Shown piece by piece: positions 1 through 9,300 of a DNA stretch of 38,090 nt. The notes beneath the pieces were generated by a model that was given only the letters and a program-made list of their open reading frames with translations, made no database searches and was not told the origin of the DNA. The position numbers and the translations under genes are program-made. Source of the DNA: Burkholderiales bacterium (lineage in GTDB: Bacteria; Pseudomonadota; Gammaproteobacteria; Burkholderiales; Burkholderiaceae_C); the NCBI GenBank assembly GCA_025358485.1, contig JANYJJ010000112.1, positions 1 through 38,090 on the forward strand, in the 5' to 3' direction. Every line of letters begins with the position of its first letter. Position 1 is the stretch's first letter.

Positions 1-28
1 TGCGCTCTACCAACTGAGCTATTCCCGC
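1..28 (-). tRNA. tRNA, 5' part only, probably tRNA-Gly(GCC)
   Basis: Read on the minus strand, this edge fragment holds the first 28 bases of a tRNA: a GCGGGAA acceptor strand, the invariant T8, and a D-arm with AGCTCAGTTGGTAGAGC. The acceptor and D-arm match proteobacterial tRNA-Gly(GCC). The anticodon lies outside the window, so the amino acid is an inference. A good promoter sits about 40 bases upstream, and the gene probably begins a small tRNA transcript downstream of lon. Confidence 0.75.
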
Positions 29-67
29 ATTTCTGAACTGAAGTTTTCACTTTCTGTCAGAGCCAGA

Positions 68-97
68 ATTATAGACAGAAATTTGAGCCGATCTGAA
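68..97 (-). promoter_or_regulatory. sigma-70 promoter for the tRNA at the window edge
   Basis: On the minus strand a perfect -10 box TATAAT (68-73) is preceded by an 18-base spacer and TTCAGA (92-97), which matches four of six -35 positions. It lies between the lon stop codon and the partial tRNA and points at the tRNA, whose 5' end is about 40 bases downstream. The perfect -10 box carries most of the weight. No separate terminator for lon can be seen before it. Confidence 0.6.
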
Positions 98-116
98 ACG
101 CCTTTGCTGAATTCGA

Positions 117-2534
117 TCAATGGGCCGTTGACGCCGCCGCGGCAGGCACCACAACCTCGGGCTTGATTTCGATCTTCACTGGCTCTTCCTCGGGCAGTGG
201 CTCAGGCATGCGCTCCAGGGCCAACTCCAATACGCGGTCTATCCATTTGACCGGAATGATCTCGAGGTGGTTTTTGACGTTCTCGGGAATGTCTTGCAAG
301 TCTTTCGCGTTCTCTTCGGGGATCAAAACAATCTTGATGCCACCGCGATGCGCTGCCAACAGCTTTTCCTTCAAACCGCCGATGCCTGTGACTTCGCCGC
401 GCAGGGTGATTTCACCCGTCATGGCCACGTCGGCGCGCACAGGAATGCCGGTCATCGCTGACACGAAAGCGGTGGTCATCGCTGCGCCTGCGCTCGGCCC
501 GTCTTTCGGCGTGGCACCGTCTGGCACGTGGATGTGAATGTCGCGCTTCTCGAACAACTCGTCTTTGATGCCCAAGCGTCGAGCCCGGCTGCGCACCACG
601 GAACGCGCGGCTTCGACCGATTCCTTCATCACGTCACCGAGTGAGCCAGTGCGGATGATGACGCCCTTGCCCGGCATCATGGCCGATTCAATGGTCAGCA
701 AATCACCGCCCACTTCAGTCCATGCCAAGCCCACCACTTGACCCACTTGGTTGGCTTTTTCGGCCTGACCGTAGCTGTACTTGCGCACACCCAAAAAGTC
801 GTTCAAGTTGTCTTCGGTGACAACCACTTTGCCGGTGTACTGCTTGAGCTGAACGCCCTTGACGACCTTGCGGCAAATCTTGGAGATCTCGCGCTCCAGC
901 GAACGCACGCCAGCCTCGCGGGTGTAGTAGCGAATGATGCCGCGCAAAGCCGACTCAGTCACGTCCATCTCAGCCTCTTGCACGCCGTTGTTTTTGGCTT
1001 GCTTGGGCAACAAATAGCGCGTTGAGATGTTGAGTTTTTCGTCTTCGGTGTAACCCGCCAAACGAATGACTTCCATCCGGTCCAGCAGCGCCGCAGGAAT
1101 GTTCATCGAGTTCGATGTGGCAATGAACATCGTGTCGCTCAGGTCGAAATCGACCTCGACGTAGTGGTCACTGAAGGTGTGGTTTTGCTCGGGATCCAGC
1201 ACTTCCAACAGCGCACTTGATGGGTCACCGCGGAAGTCCGTGCCGAGCTTGTCGATCTCGTCCAGCAAAAACAGCGGATTGCGCGTACCGACCTTGGTCA
1301 AGCTCTGCAACACCTTGCCCGGCATCGAGCCTATGTAGGTCCGCCGATGACCACGGATCTCTGCTTCATCTCGCACGCCGCCCAAGGCCATGCGCACAAA
1401 CTTGCGTCCCGTGGCGCGTGCCACGCTCTGACCCAACGAGGTTTTGCCCACGCCCGGAGGCCCGACCAAACACAAAATGGGCGACTTGACCTTTTCCACA
1501 CGCTGTTGCACTGCAAGGTATTCAAGGATGCGGTCTTTGACCTTGTCCAAGCCGTAGTGGTCTTCGTTCAACACCGCCTCGGCATTTGTGAGGTCGTGTT
1601 TGATCTTGGTTTTCTTGGCCCAAGGCAAGTTCACCAAAGTGTCGATGTAATTGCGCACCACGGTGGCCTCGGCCGACATGGGTGACATCAGCTTGAGTTT
1701 CTTGAACTCGGCGTCCACCTTCTTGCGTGCCTCTTTGGGCATCTTGGCTGCGATGATTTTCTTGTTCAGCTCTTCCAGGTCCGCACCCTCTTCGCCGTCT
1801 CCCAGTTCCTTCTGGATGGCTTTGACTTGTTCGTTCAGGTAATACTCGCGCTGGCTTTTTTCCATCTGGCGCTTGACGCGACCACGGATGCGTTTTTCAA
1901 CTTGGAGGATGTCGACCTCGTGCTCAAGTTGCTCCAGCAGCTTTTCCAAGCGCTTGTCGACAGCAAACAAATCAAGCACCGATTGCTTGTTTTCCAGCTT
2001 CAGCGGCAAGTGCGCGGCGATGGTGTCGGCCAAGCGGCCAGCGTCGTCGATGCCCGCGATGGAAGTGAGGATCTCAGGCGGAATCTTCTTGTTCAGCTTG
2101 ACGTACTGGTCAAACTGCTGCGTCACGGCGCGGCGCAAGGCTTCGATTTCGGGCTTGGCTTCGCTCTCAGGCAGCACCGGCGTCACATCGGCCACAAAGT
2201 AGTCGCCGTTGTCGCTGACGACGTGCGTGTGGGCGCGCTGTATGCCTTCGACCAAGACCTTGACGGTGCCGTCGGGCAGCTTGAGCATTTGCAAGATGGT
2301 CGAGACGCAACCGACATCGAACATGTCGTCGGGCTTGGGCTCGTCCTTGCCTGCGGCTTTTTGCGCCACCAGCATGATTTGCCGACCCGCTTCCATCGCG
2401 GCTTCCAGTGCCTTGATGGATTTGGGGCGTCCCACAAAAAGTGGAATGACCATGTGCGGAAACACCACCACATCGCGCAAAGGCAGCAGCGGCAGGTTGA
2501 TTTTTTCAGCGGGTAAAACGGGGTGACCAGACAT
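117..2534 (-). CDS. lon: ATP-dependent Lon protease (endopeptidase La)
   Basis: An 805-residue cytoplasmic AAA+ serine protease that degrades misfolded and regulatory proteins. The N-terminal substrate-binding domain covers about residues 15-210 and is followed by a coiled-coil stretch (about 200-250). The AAA+ module has Walker A GPPGVGKT (358-365) and Walker B LFLLDEID (421-428). The C-terminal protease domain carries the catalytic Ser681 in DGPSAGAA and Lys724 in GGLKEKLL, 43 residues apart as in E. coli Lon. The length is normal apart from an Ala/Pro-rich tail of about 25 residues. The start at MSGHPVLP was chosen because an AGAGAGGA ribosome-binding site lies just upstream; the frame stays open nine codons further but without such a site. 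It follows clpX in the conserved tig-clpP-clpX-lon order and has its own candidate heat-shock promoter. Confidence 0.97.
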   Translation of the reverse strand: MSGHPVLPAEKINLPLLPLRDVVVFPHMVIPLFVGRPKSIKALEAAMEAGRQIMLVAQKAAGKDEPKPDDMFDVGCVSTILQMLKLPDGTVKVLVEGIQRAHTHVVSDNGDYFVADVTPVLPESEAKPEIEALRRAVTQQFDQYVKLNKKIPPEILTSIAGIDDAGRLADTIAAHLPLKLENKQSVLDLFAVDKRLEKLLEQLEHEVDILQVEKRIRGRVKRQMEKSQREYYLNEQVKAIQKELGDGEEGADLEELNKKIIAAKMPKEARKKVDAEFKKLKLMSPMSAEATVVRNYIDTLVNLPWAKKTKIKHDLTNAEAVLNEDHYGLDKVKDRILEYLAVQQRVEKVKSPILCLVGPPGVGKTSLGQSVARATGRKFVRMALGGVRDEAEIRGHRRTYIGSMPGKVLQSLTKVGTRNPLFLLDEIDKLGTDFRGDPSSALLEVLDPEQNHTFSDHYVEVDFDLSDTMFIATSNSMNIPAALLDRMEVIRLAGYTEDEKLNISTRYLLPKQAKNNGVQEAEMDVTESALRGIIRYYTREAGVRSLEREISKICRKVVKGVQLKQYTGKVVVTEDNLNDFLGVRKYSYGQAEKANQVGQVVGLAWTEVGGDLLTIESAMMPGKGVIIRTGSLGDVMKESVEAARSVVRSRARRLGIKDELFEKRDIHIHVPDGATPKDGPSAGAAMTTAFVSAMTGIPVRADVAMTGEITLRGEVTGIGGLKEKLLAAHRGGIKIVLIPEENAKDLQDIPENVKNHLEIIPVKWIDRVLELALERMPEPLPEEEPVKIEIKPEVVVPAAAASTAH

Positions 2535-2559
2535 CGCTAATCCTCTCTTTCTCAAACCC

Positions 2560-2587
2560 ATCTAGGGTCTGAGTTGTCAATTGCAAG
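2560..2587 (-). promoter_or_regulatory. candidate sigma-32 heat-shock promoter of lon
   Basis: The minus strand shows CTTGCAA (2581-2587), a 13-base spacer, and CCCTAGAT (2560-2567). This fits the heat-shock consensus CTTGAAA-N13-CCCCATnT at most positions and lies about 25 bases before the lon start codon. The clpP upstream region has the same layout with the same spacing. lon is a classical heat-shock gene, so the reading is plausible, but it is a pattern match only. Confidence 0.5.
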
Positions 2588-2635
2588 AAGCCGTTGGGTG
2601 GGTGTGATTCGACATCACCCCAAAGGCACCCGAAC

Positions 2636-3901
2636 TCAGGCGCTGGCTTTTTGCTCTCGGTAAACGAGCAAAGGCTTGGTTTCGTCGTCGATGGTGTGTT
2701 CGTCTAACACCACCTTGGCTACTCCGTCCATCGTGGGCAGCTCAAACATGGTGTCCAGCAGCGCCAGCTCCATGATGGAGCGCAGACCGCGCGCACCGGT
2801 TTTGCGGGCCAAAGCCTTGCGTGAAATGGCGGCCAGCGCAGACGGGCGCAACTCCAACTCGACGCCGTCCATGGCAAACAATTTTTGATACTGCTTGAGC
2901 AAAGCGTTTTTCGGCTCGGTCAAGATTTGCACCAAAGCGTCTTCGGTTAGCTCGCCCAGGGTCGCTACCACCGGCAAACGGCCCACCAACTCGGGGATCA
3001 AACCGAACTTGATCAAGTCTTCCGGCTCGACTTCGCGAAACACCTCGCTAAGCTTTTTCTCAGATTTGGTCTTCACGTTGGCGCTGAAGCCTATTCCCGA
3101 TTTTTCAGAGCGGTTGCGGATGACTTTTTCCAAGCCGTCAAACGCACCGCCGCAGATGAACAAAATGTTGGTGGTGTCTATCTGCAAAAAGTCTTGGTTC
3201 GGGTGCTTTCGGCCGCCTTGCGGTGGCACCGATGCCATCGTGCCTTCCACCAACTTCAGCAAGGCTTGCTGCACGCCTTCGCCCGACACGTCGCGGGTGA
3301 TGGACGGGTTGTCGGCCTTGCGCGAAATTTTGTCGATCTCGTCGATGTAGACGATGCCGCGCTGCGCCCGCTCGACTTCGTAATTGCAGTTTTGCAGCAG
3401 CTTTTGGATGATGTTTTCGACATCCTCACCCACGTAACCCGCCTCGGTAAGCGTGGTGGCATCGGCGATGACAAACGGCACATTCAGCAAGCGCGCCAAG
3501 GTTTGAGCAAGCAGAGTTTTGCCTGAACCAGTGGGGCCGATCAGCAAGATATTGCTCTTGGACAGCTCAACGCCGTCTTTGTTGCTGCTCATGTGCTTGA
3601 GCCGCTTGTAGTGGTTGTAAACCGCCACAGACAACACGCGCTTGGCGGGCTCTTGACCGATCACATACTGGTCAAGGCTGGCCTTGATTTCGCCTGGGAA
3701 AGGCAGCTCGGACTTGGCTGCTTTGGTGTCGGCTTCGGCCGTGGGAACTTCATCGCGAATGATGTCGTTGCAAAGCTCTATGCATTCATCACAGATGAAA
3801 ACAGACGGGCCCGCGATGAGTTTTTTGACCTCGTGCTGGCTCTTGCCGCAAAAGGAGCAGTACAAAACTTTCTCGCTGGAAGAACCTTTTTTTTCTGCCA
3901 T
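2636..3901 (-). CDS. clpX: ATP-dependent Clp protease ATP-binding subunit ClpX
   Basis: A 421-residue hexameric AAA+ unfoldase that recognises tagged substrates and feeds them into ClpP in the cytoplasm. The N-terminal C4 zinc-binding domain uses Cys15, Cys18, Cys37 and Cys40. Walker A GPTGSGKT is at 122-129, the pore loop GYVGED at 155-160 and Walker B YIDEID at 185-190. The Ile-Gly-Phe loop that docks onto ClpP is at 270-272, so ClpP partnering is intact. The start MAEKKG is typical of the family; the frame extends 20 codons upstream, but those residues do not look like ClpX. It lies 164 bases after clpP, and that gap holds a short tandem repeat. Confidence 0.97.
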   Translation of the reverse strand: MAEKKGSSSEKVLYCSFCGKSQHEVKKLIAGPSVFICDECIELCNDIIRDEVPTAEADTKAAKSELPFPGEIKASLDQYVIGQEPAKRVLSVAVYNHYKRLKHMSSNKDGVELSKSNILLIGPTGSGKTLLAQTLARLLNVPFVIADATTLTEAGYVGEDVENIIQKLLQNCNYEVERAQRGIVYIDEIDKISRKADNPSITRDVSGEGVQQALLKLVEGTMASVPPQGGRKHPNQDFLQIDTTNILFICGGAFDGLEKVIRNRSEKSGIGFSANVKTKSEKKLSEVFREVEPEDLIKFGLIPELVGRLPVVATLGELTEDALVQILTEPKNALLKQYQKLFAMDGVELELRPSALAAISRKALARKTGARGLRSIMELALLDTMFELPTMDGVAKVVLDEHTIDDETKPLLVYREQKASA

Positions 3902-4032
3902 GGGTCTGTACTTAAGTGCGGTGTGAATGGAAACAAAGCTTAGAAAGAAATCATAGGCCAAAGACTGTCGGCGGCGTGCCCTTGAGAAAGACCCTGTTGA
4001 CCGGCCAAATTCAGACTTTGCTCAGCGCTTGA

Positions 4033-4076
4033 TGAACGCTTGGTCAACGCTGAATCAACGCTTGTTCAACGTTTCA
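4033..4076. repeat. four tandem 11-bp imperfect repeats at the clpP 3' end
   Basis: Four head-to-tail 11-base units with the common core tCAACGCTtg lie at 4033-4043, 4044-4054, 4055-4065 and 4066-4076. The last unit includes the clpP stop codon and final codons; the others lie in the clpP-clpX gap. The repeat does not form an inverted hairpin. No function is known to me. It may be slippage-generated spacer or a binding array. Confidence 0.6.
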
Positions 4077-4671
4077 CAAGCACTTGATCGACCAAGCCGT
4101 AGTCTTTGGCTTCGTTGGCCGACATGAAATAGTCGCGCTCGGAGTCGAGGCGAATTTTTTCCAAAGTTTGGCCGGTGCGCTCGGCCAAGATCATGTTCAG
4201 GCTTTCGCGCAGTTTCAAAATTTCCCGCGCCTGAATCTCGATGTCGGTGGCTTGGCCTTGCGCGCCGCCCGAAGGCTGGTGAATCATCACGCGCGAATTT
4301 GGCAGCGCCAAGCGCTTGCCTTTGGCACCGGCGGCCAGCAAAAAAGCACCCATGCTGGCGGCAATGCCCATGCACATGGTTGACACATCAGGCTTGATGA
4401 ATTGCATGGTGTCAAAAATCGACATGCCGGCGCTGACCGATCCACCGGGTGAGTTGATATAGAAGTGAATGTCTTTGTCGGCGTTTTCGCTTTCCAGAAA
4501 CAGCAACTGCGCCACCACCACGTTGGCGGTTTGGTCGTTCACCGGGCCGACCAAAAAGATGATGCGTTCGCGCAGCAGGCGCGAGTAAATGTCATAGGCG
4601 CGTTCGCCGCGGCCTGACTGCTCGATGACCATGGGCACCATGCCCAATGCTTGCGTATCCAGTGCGTTCAT
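4066..4671 (-). CDS. clpP: ATP-dependent Clp protease proteolytic subunit ClpP
   Basis: A 201-residue serine protease subunit that forms the double-heptamer chamber served by ClpX. The catalytic triad is visible: Ser106 in GIAASMGAF, His131 in MIHQPSGG and Asp180 in the SERDYFMS segment. The length is normal and includes a short N-terminal propeptide-like stretch. An AGGGAC ribosome-binding site sits six bases before the ATG. The gene is separated from upstream tig by a strong hairpin and has a candidate heat-shock promoter, so it probably starts the clpP-clpX transcript. The last codons overlap a tandem repeat. Confidence 0.97.
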   Translation of the reverse strand: MNALDTQALGMVPMVIEQSGRGERAYDIYSRLLRERIIFLVGPVNDQTANVVVAQLLFLESENADKDIHFYINSPGGSVSAGMSIFDTMQFIKPDVSTMCMGIAASMGAFLLAAGAKGKRLALPNSRVMIHQPSGGAQGQATDIEIQAREILKLRESLNMILAERTGQTLEKIRLDSERDYFMSANEAKDYGLVDQVLVKR

Positions 4672-4709
4672 TTGTGTCCCTTGTGAATTCGAGTGACCAT
4701 CAAAAAATG

Positions 4710-4737
4710 ATCTTGGGTTGAATTATGTGGCCGCAAG
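4710..4737 (-). promoter_or_regulatory. candidate sigma-32 heat-shock promoter of clpP-clpX
   Basis: On the minus strand CTTGCGG (4731-4737) and CCCAAGAT (4710-4717) are separated by exactly 13 bases, close to the heat-shock consensus and parallel to the element before lon. It sits just downstream of the tig hairpin terminator and about 40 bases before the clpP start codon, which is the expected place for a clpP promoter. Confidence 0.5.
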
Positions 4738-4757
4738 TGCAGCGTCGCAGAAATGAC

Positions 4758-4790
4758 AAAGGCACCGCCCCACCGGGGGCGATGCCTTTT
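4758..4790 (-). terminator. hairpin terminator after tig
   Basis: Two 14-base arms (4758-4771 and 4776-4789) pair fully except for one G-T wobble around a 4-base loop, giving a very G+C-rich stem. On the minus strand a short broken T-tract (TTTGTCATTT) follows the stem. It lies 28 bases past the tig stop codon and before the clpP promoter, so it probably ends tig transcription. The T-tract is better on the plus strand, where no gene needs it. Confidence 0.65.
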
Positions 4791-4817
4791 TGCGAGTTTC
4801 GATGCGTTGAAGCGGAA

Positions 4818-6128
4818 TCAAGCAGCCATCAGCTCGTCAAACGGCAGCGCTTTGTCCACCACCACGGCTTTGCTCAGCACAAAGTTGGCCACGTTGTTCT
4901 CCACCACCACCGCTTCGACCTCGGCCATGCGTTGGCGGTCGCCCAAATACCAACGCACCACTTCCGATGGTTTTTCATAGCTTTGCGCCATTTCTTCGAT
5001 GTGCGCTTGCAACTGATCGGGCTTGGCTTGCAGGTTGTTTGAGCGAACCAGCTCACCCACGACCAGGCCCAAGCGCACGCGACGTTCGGCCTGCGGCTGG
5101 AAAATTTCATTCGGGATGGGTGCGGTCTCGGCGTCTTTGATGCCGCGCTTTTTCAAGTCGGCGCGGGCACCTTCGACCATGCGCTCGATTTCACCGTTCA
5201 CCAGCGAATTGGGCACGTCCAACTCGGCCACTTTGATCAGTGCGTCCATCACCGACGCTTTGTTGCGCGCCAACACGCGGAACTTCACTTCGCGCTCCAG
5301 GTTGCGTTTCACGTCGGCGCGCAAGCCTTCTACCGTGCCTTCCTTAATGCCCAGTGACTTGGCAAACGCCTCGTTCACCTCCGGCAGATTTTGCATTTCA
5401 ATTTTCTTGACCGTCACCAAGAAGTCGGCCTCTTTGCCGGCCACCTCTTTGCCTTGATAGTCCTCGGGGAATTGCAGCGGGAAGGTTTTCGAGTCGCCTG
5501 ACTTCATGCCGCGCACGGCTTTGTCGAATGCTTCCAACATCTGGCCTTCGCCGATGATGAATTGGAAGGCGTCGGCCTTGCCGCCGTCAAACGGCACGCC
5601 GTCGATCTTGCCTTCGAAGTCGATGGTGACGCGGTCTTCCGCTTCTGCACCACCGGCTGCGGGGCGCTGCGCAAAAGTGCGGCGTTGCTTGCGCAAGATG
5701 TCGATGGTTTTATTGATGGCTGCGTCGGTCACTTCGGTGGACACCCGCTGCACTTCGGCCGTGGTGATGTCGCCCATTTTGATGTCGGGGTAGACCTCAA
5801 AGGTGGCGTCGAACGACACCTGACCCGCTTCGGGTGTGCCTTCTTTTTCGGCGATGCGCGGCGCACCGGCCACGCGCAAATTGGCTTCTTTCACCGCAGA
5901 AGAAAACACCTCGCCCACTTTGTCGTTCATCACTTCGTAATGCACCGAATAGCCGTAGCGCTGGGCAACCACGCTCATGGGCACTTTGCCGGGGCGAAAG
6001 CCGTCGGCCTTGACGGTGCGCGACAACTTCTTCAGGCGGGTTTCCACCTCGGAGTTGATGGTGGCGGCAGCGAGCGTCAAAGTGATGCGACGCTCCAGCT
6101 TTTCTAGGGTTTCAACAGTCACGGCCAT
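4818..6128 (-). CDS. tig: trigger factor, ribosome-associated chaperone and peptidyl-prolyl isomerase
   Basis: A 436-residue cytosolic chaperone that binds nascent chains at the ribosome exit tunnel. The ribosome-binding signature GFRPGKVP is at residues 43-50. An FKBP-type isomerase domain follows at about 150-245, with a helical C-terminal chaperone domain after it. The length is normal for the family. The start MAVTVETLEK is the family-typical one; the open frame runs another 34 codons upstream into the tRNA-Leu gene, which cannot be coding. The gene begins 67 bases after tRNA-Leu on the same strand and may share its transcript. A strong hairpin follows the stop codon. Confidence 0.96.
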   Translation of the reverse strand: MAVTVETLEKLERRITLTLAAATINSEVETRLKKLSRTVKADGFRPGKVPMSVVAQRYGYSVHYEVMNDKVGEVFSSAVKEANLRVAGAPRIAEKEGTPEAGQVSFDATFEVYPDIKMGDITTAEVQRVSTEVTDAAINKTIDILRKQRRTFAQRPAAGGAEAEDRVTIDFEGKIDGVPFDGGKADAFQFIIGEGQMLEAFDKAVRGMKSGDSKTFPLQFPEDYQGKEVAGKEADFLVTVKKIEMQNLPEVNEAFAKSLGIKEGTVEGLRADVKRNLEREVKFRVLARNKASVMDALIKVAELDVPNSLVNGEIERMVEGARADLKKRGIKDAETAPIPNEIFQPQAERRVRLGLVVGELVRSNNLQAKPDQLQAHIEEMAQSYEKPSEVVRWYLGDRQRMAEVEAVVVENNVANFVLSKAVVVDKALPFDELMAA

Positions 6129-6195
6129 GATCGAGAGACTCTCTTGTTTGTTTGCTGATGTCCAGAATCCGACGTGCTCGGGATCCAGATGGGGC

Positions 6196-6282
6196 TGGTG
6201 CGCGGGGCGGGACTCGAACCCGCACACCATTGCTGGCGTCAGGACCTAAACCTGGTGCGTCTACCAATTTCGCCACCCGCGC
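6196..6282 (-). tRNA. tRNA-Leu(UAG)
   Basis: An 87-base class II tRNA read on the minus strand. Its 5' end is GCGCGGGTGGCGAAATTGGT and the anticodon loop is TTTAGGT, giving anticodon UAG. A variable arm of tRNA-Leu length and a GGTTCGAGTCC T-arm are present. The 3' CCA is encoded (6196-6198), and the acceptor GCGCGGG pairs with CCCGCGC. It lies directly upstream of tig. Confidence 0.95.
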
Positions 6283-6345
6283 TAAGTTCACAACAGTGCG
6301 ACCCCGCTTTGGGGAAGAACCACGCTGCTTGACAAGCCCTCTAGT

Positions 6346-9300
6346 TTAGCTGGCGCGCTGAACCGCTTGCGCAACTGAATCAGACGCCGGCGCTTTGACG
6401 CGAAACCAAGCCGCGTACATGGCGGGAAGCGACAGCAAAGTCAACACCGTGGCCACCACCAAGCCGCCCATGATGGCCACCGCCATCGGGCCCCAAAACA
6501 CGCTGCGCGACAGCGGAATCATGGCCAGCACGGCGGCTGCGGCCGTCAAGATGATGGGGCGGCAACGGCGCACGGCGGCCTCGACTATGGCCGTCCAGGT
6601 CGGCACGCCGCGTTCGCGGTCTTGCTCAATTTGGTCGATCAAGATCACCGAATTGCGCATGATCATGCCCATCAGCGCAATCACACCCAGCAGCGCCACA
6701 AAGCCAAATGGGCGGTCCAAGATCAACAAAGCCGCTGCCACGCCAGCGATGCCCATGGGCGCGGTGAGGAAGACCAACACCGCGCGGCTGAAGCTGTGCA
6801 ATTGCAGCATCAACAGTGTGAACATGATGAACAGCATCAACGGCGCACCGGCTGCGATCGAGCCCGTGCCCTTGCTACTTTCTTCCACCGCACCGGCCAC
6901 ATCGATGCGATAGCCCGGTGGCAACTTGGCGCGCAGCGGTTCGAACAGCGGGTTGAGCTGGGCTGTGACTGTCGCCCCTTGCAAACCGTCGATGATGTCG
7001 CCTTGGACGGTGGCGGCGTAGTCGCGCCCTTCGCGCCACAGCACACCCGGCTCCCACACAAACTCTGACTTGGCGAGCTGACTGATGGGGATGCTGCGCC
7101 CGCTGATTGACGGCACGTAGGCGTTGCCCAAATCGGTGATGGCGTCGCGTTCAGACAGCGGTTGGCGCAGCACGATATCAATCAGCCGGTCGCCGTCGCG
7201 GTATTGGCCCACCGTGCTTCCGCTGTTCAAAGTGCGCGCGGCTTGCGAAATGGCTTGGCTTGACACACCCAGCACGCGCGCTTTTTCTTGGTCTATCTTC
7301 AAGCGCAGCACTTTGACTGACTCGTTCCAGTTGTCGTTCACGCCGCGCAAATTGGGATTGCCGCGCATGATGGCTTTCACTTCGTCGGCATAGCCGCGCA
7401 CCACGGCCGGGTCTTGGCCCACCACACGGAACTGCACCGGGTAGGGAACGGGCGGGCCGTTGGGCAGCAGCTTGGCGCGGCCGCGCACTTCTGGAAATTC
7501 GGTGGCCAGCAGTTCGGGCAGCAGCTTGCGCAAACGCTCGCGTGCCGCCAAGTCTTTGGGCAACACCACCAACTGGCTGACGTTGCTCTGCTGAAAAATC
7601 TGATCCACCGTCAACACAAACCGAGGCAAGCCGCTGCCCACCCATGTGGTCACTCGGTCAACGCCGTCCAACTTCATGACGCGCGCTTCCACGCGCTGGG
7701 TGACGGCTTCGTTGGCCGCGTAAGACGTGCCTTCGGGATACCAAAGGTCGATCATCACTTCGGGCCGGCTGGAGTCGGGGAAGAACTGGTTTTGCACCTT
7801 GCCCATGCCGACGATGCCCAAGGCCAACACGCCCAAAGTGGCGGCGATGGTGATCCAGCGGTGCTTCACGCACCAGTTCACGGTGCCGCGAACGGCGGAA
7901 TAAAACGGCGTGTCGAACAACTCATGCGGTTGAGCGGCTTGTCCGTCAACAGCTGCGCCTAGCTTGTGTTCCTTCAAAAACACTGTGCCCAGGTAAGGCA
8001 CAAAGTAGACGGACACGACCCAAGAAATCAGCAACGCCGCCGCCGTCACGGCAAAAATGGCGAAGGTGTATTCACCCACGGTGGACTTGGCCAAACCGAT
8101 GGGCAAAAAGCCCACCGCCGTGATGAGCGTGCCGGTCAACATCGGCATGGCAGTGGCTTCGTAGGCAAAGGTGGCGGCGCGGACTTTGTCGTAGCCCTCT
8201 TCCAATTTGCGAACCATCATTTCCACCGCAATGATGGCGTCGTCCACCAGCAAACCCAAGGCAATGATGAGCGAGCCGAGCGAGATTTTGTGCAGGCCCA
8301 CGCCCCAATAAAACATGGTCACAAAGGTGATGGCAAGCACCAAAGGAATGGTGATGCCCACCACCAAACCCGGGCGCCAATCGATGGTGAATTTCCAAGA
8401 GCCGGGTTTGAAGTGCAAACCCAAGCTCACAAAGCTCACCACCAACACGATGAGCACCGCTTCAATCAACACGCCCACAAATTCGCCCACCGATTTGCCC
8501 ACCACGGTGGACTGGTTTTGGAATTGCTGCATTTCTATGCCCGCAGGCAAGTCGGCCCGAATGGCGTCGGCCGCAACCTTCAGCGACTTGCCCAGCTGAA
8601 TGATGTCGCCGCCCTTGGCCATGGAAATGCCCAGCGCGATCACCTCTTTGCCTTGGTCGCGCACCTTGACTTGCGGCGGGTCGATGTAGGCGCGTTTGAT
8701 GTCGGCAATGTCACCCAGCTTGAAGCTGGCCGCCGCCACGCCGCCTGCGCCCGCGCTGCGAATCGGGAACACCTTCAACTCTTCCACCGAGTTGAACTGC
8801 CCGCCCACCCGCACTTGAATCAAGTCGGTGGGCGCGTTGATCACACCGGCCGACTCAACCGCGTTTTGCTGGCCCAGTTGTGCCAGCACTTGGGTGAAGT
8901 CAATGCCCAACTGGGCGATGCGCTTTTGCGAAATCTCAACGAAGATTTTTTCGTCTTGCGCACCAAATATTTCTACTTTGTTGACGTCTTTGACCTTCAA
9001 CAAACGCTGGCGCGCGCGGTCGGCCTGCGTCTTCAATTCCTCATAGCTGAAACCATCGGCCGACAGCGAGTAAATCGTGCCGTACACATCGCCAAACTCA
9101 TCGTTGAAAAACGGCCCTATCACCCCTGCGGGCAAGGTGCCGCGCATGTCGCCGATCTTCTTGCGTGCGGTGTACCAAATCTGCGCCATTTCTTTGGGTG
9201 GCGAGGAGTCGCGCACCTGAAAAATAATTTGCGTTTCACCTGGCTTGGAGTAGCTGCGGATCTTGTCGGCGTAGGGCACTTCTTGCAGCGTGCGCTCCAA

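Noticed and set aside
2590-2630. G+C-rich imperfect hairpin between clpX and lon as a terminator
   Set aside because: The arms pair only with bulges and no T-tract follows, so it is not supportable as a terminator.
3950-3955. TATGAT as a clpX promoter -10 box
   Set aside because: No acceptable -35 box or extended -10 TG lies at proper spacing; clpX can be expressed from the clpP promoter.
6129-6230. N-terminal extension of trigger factor by 34 codons
   Set aside because: The extension would be read through the tRNA-Leu gene; the normal Tig start is at 6128.
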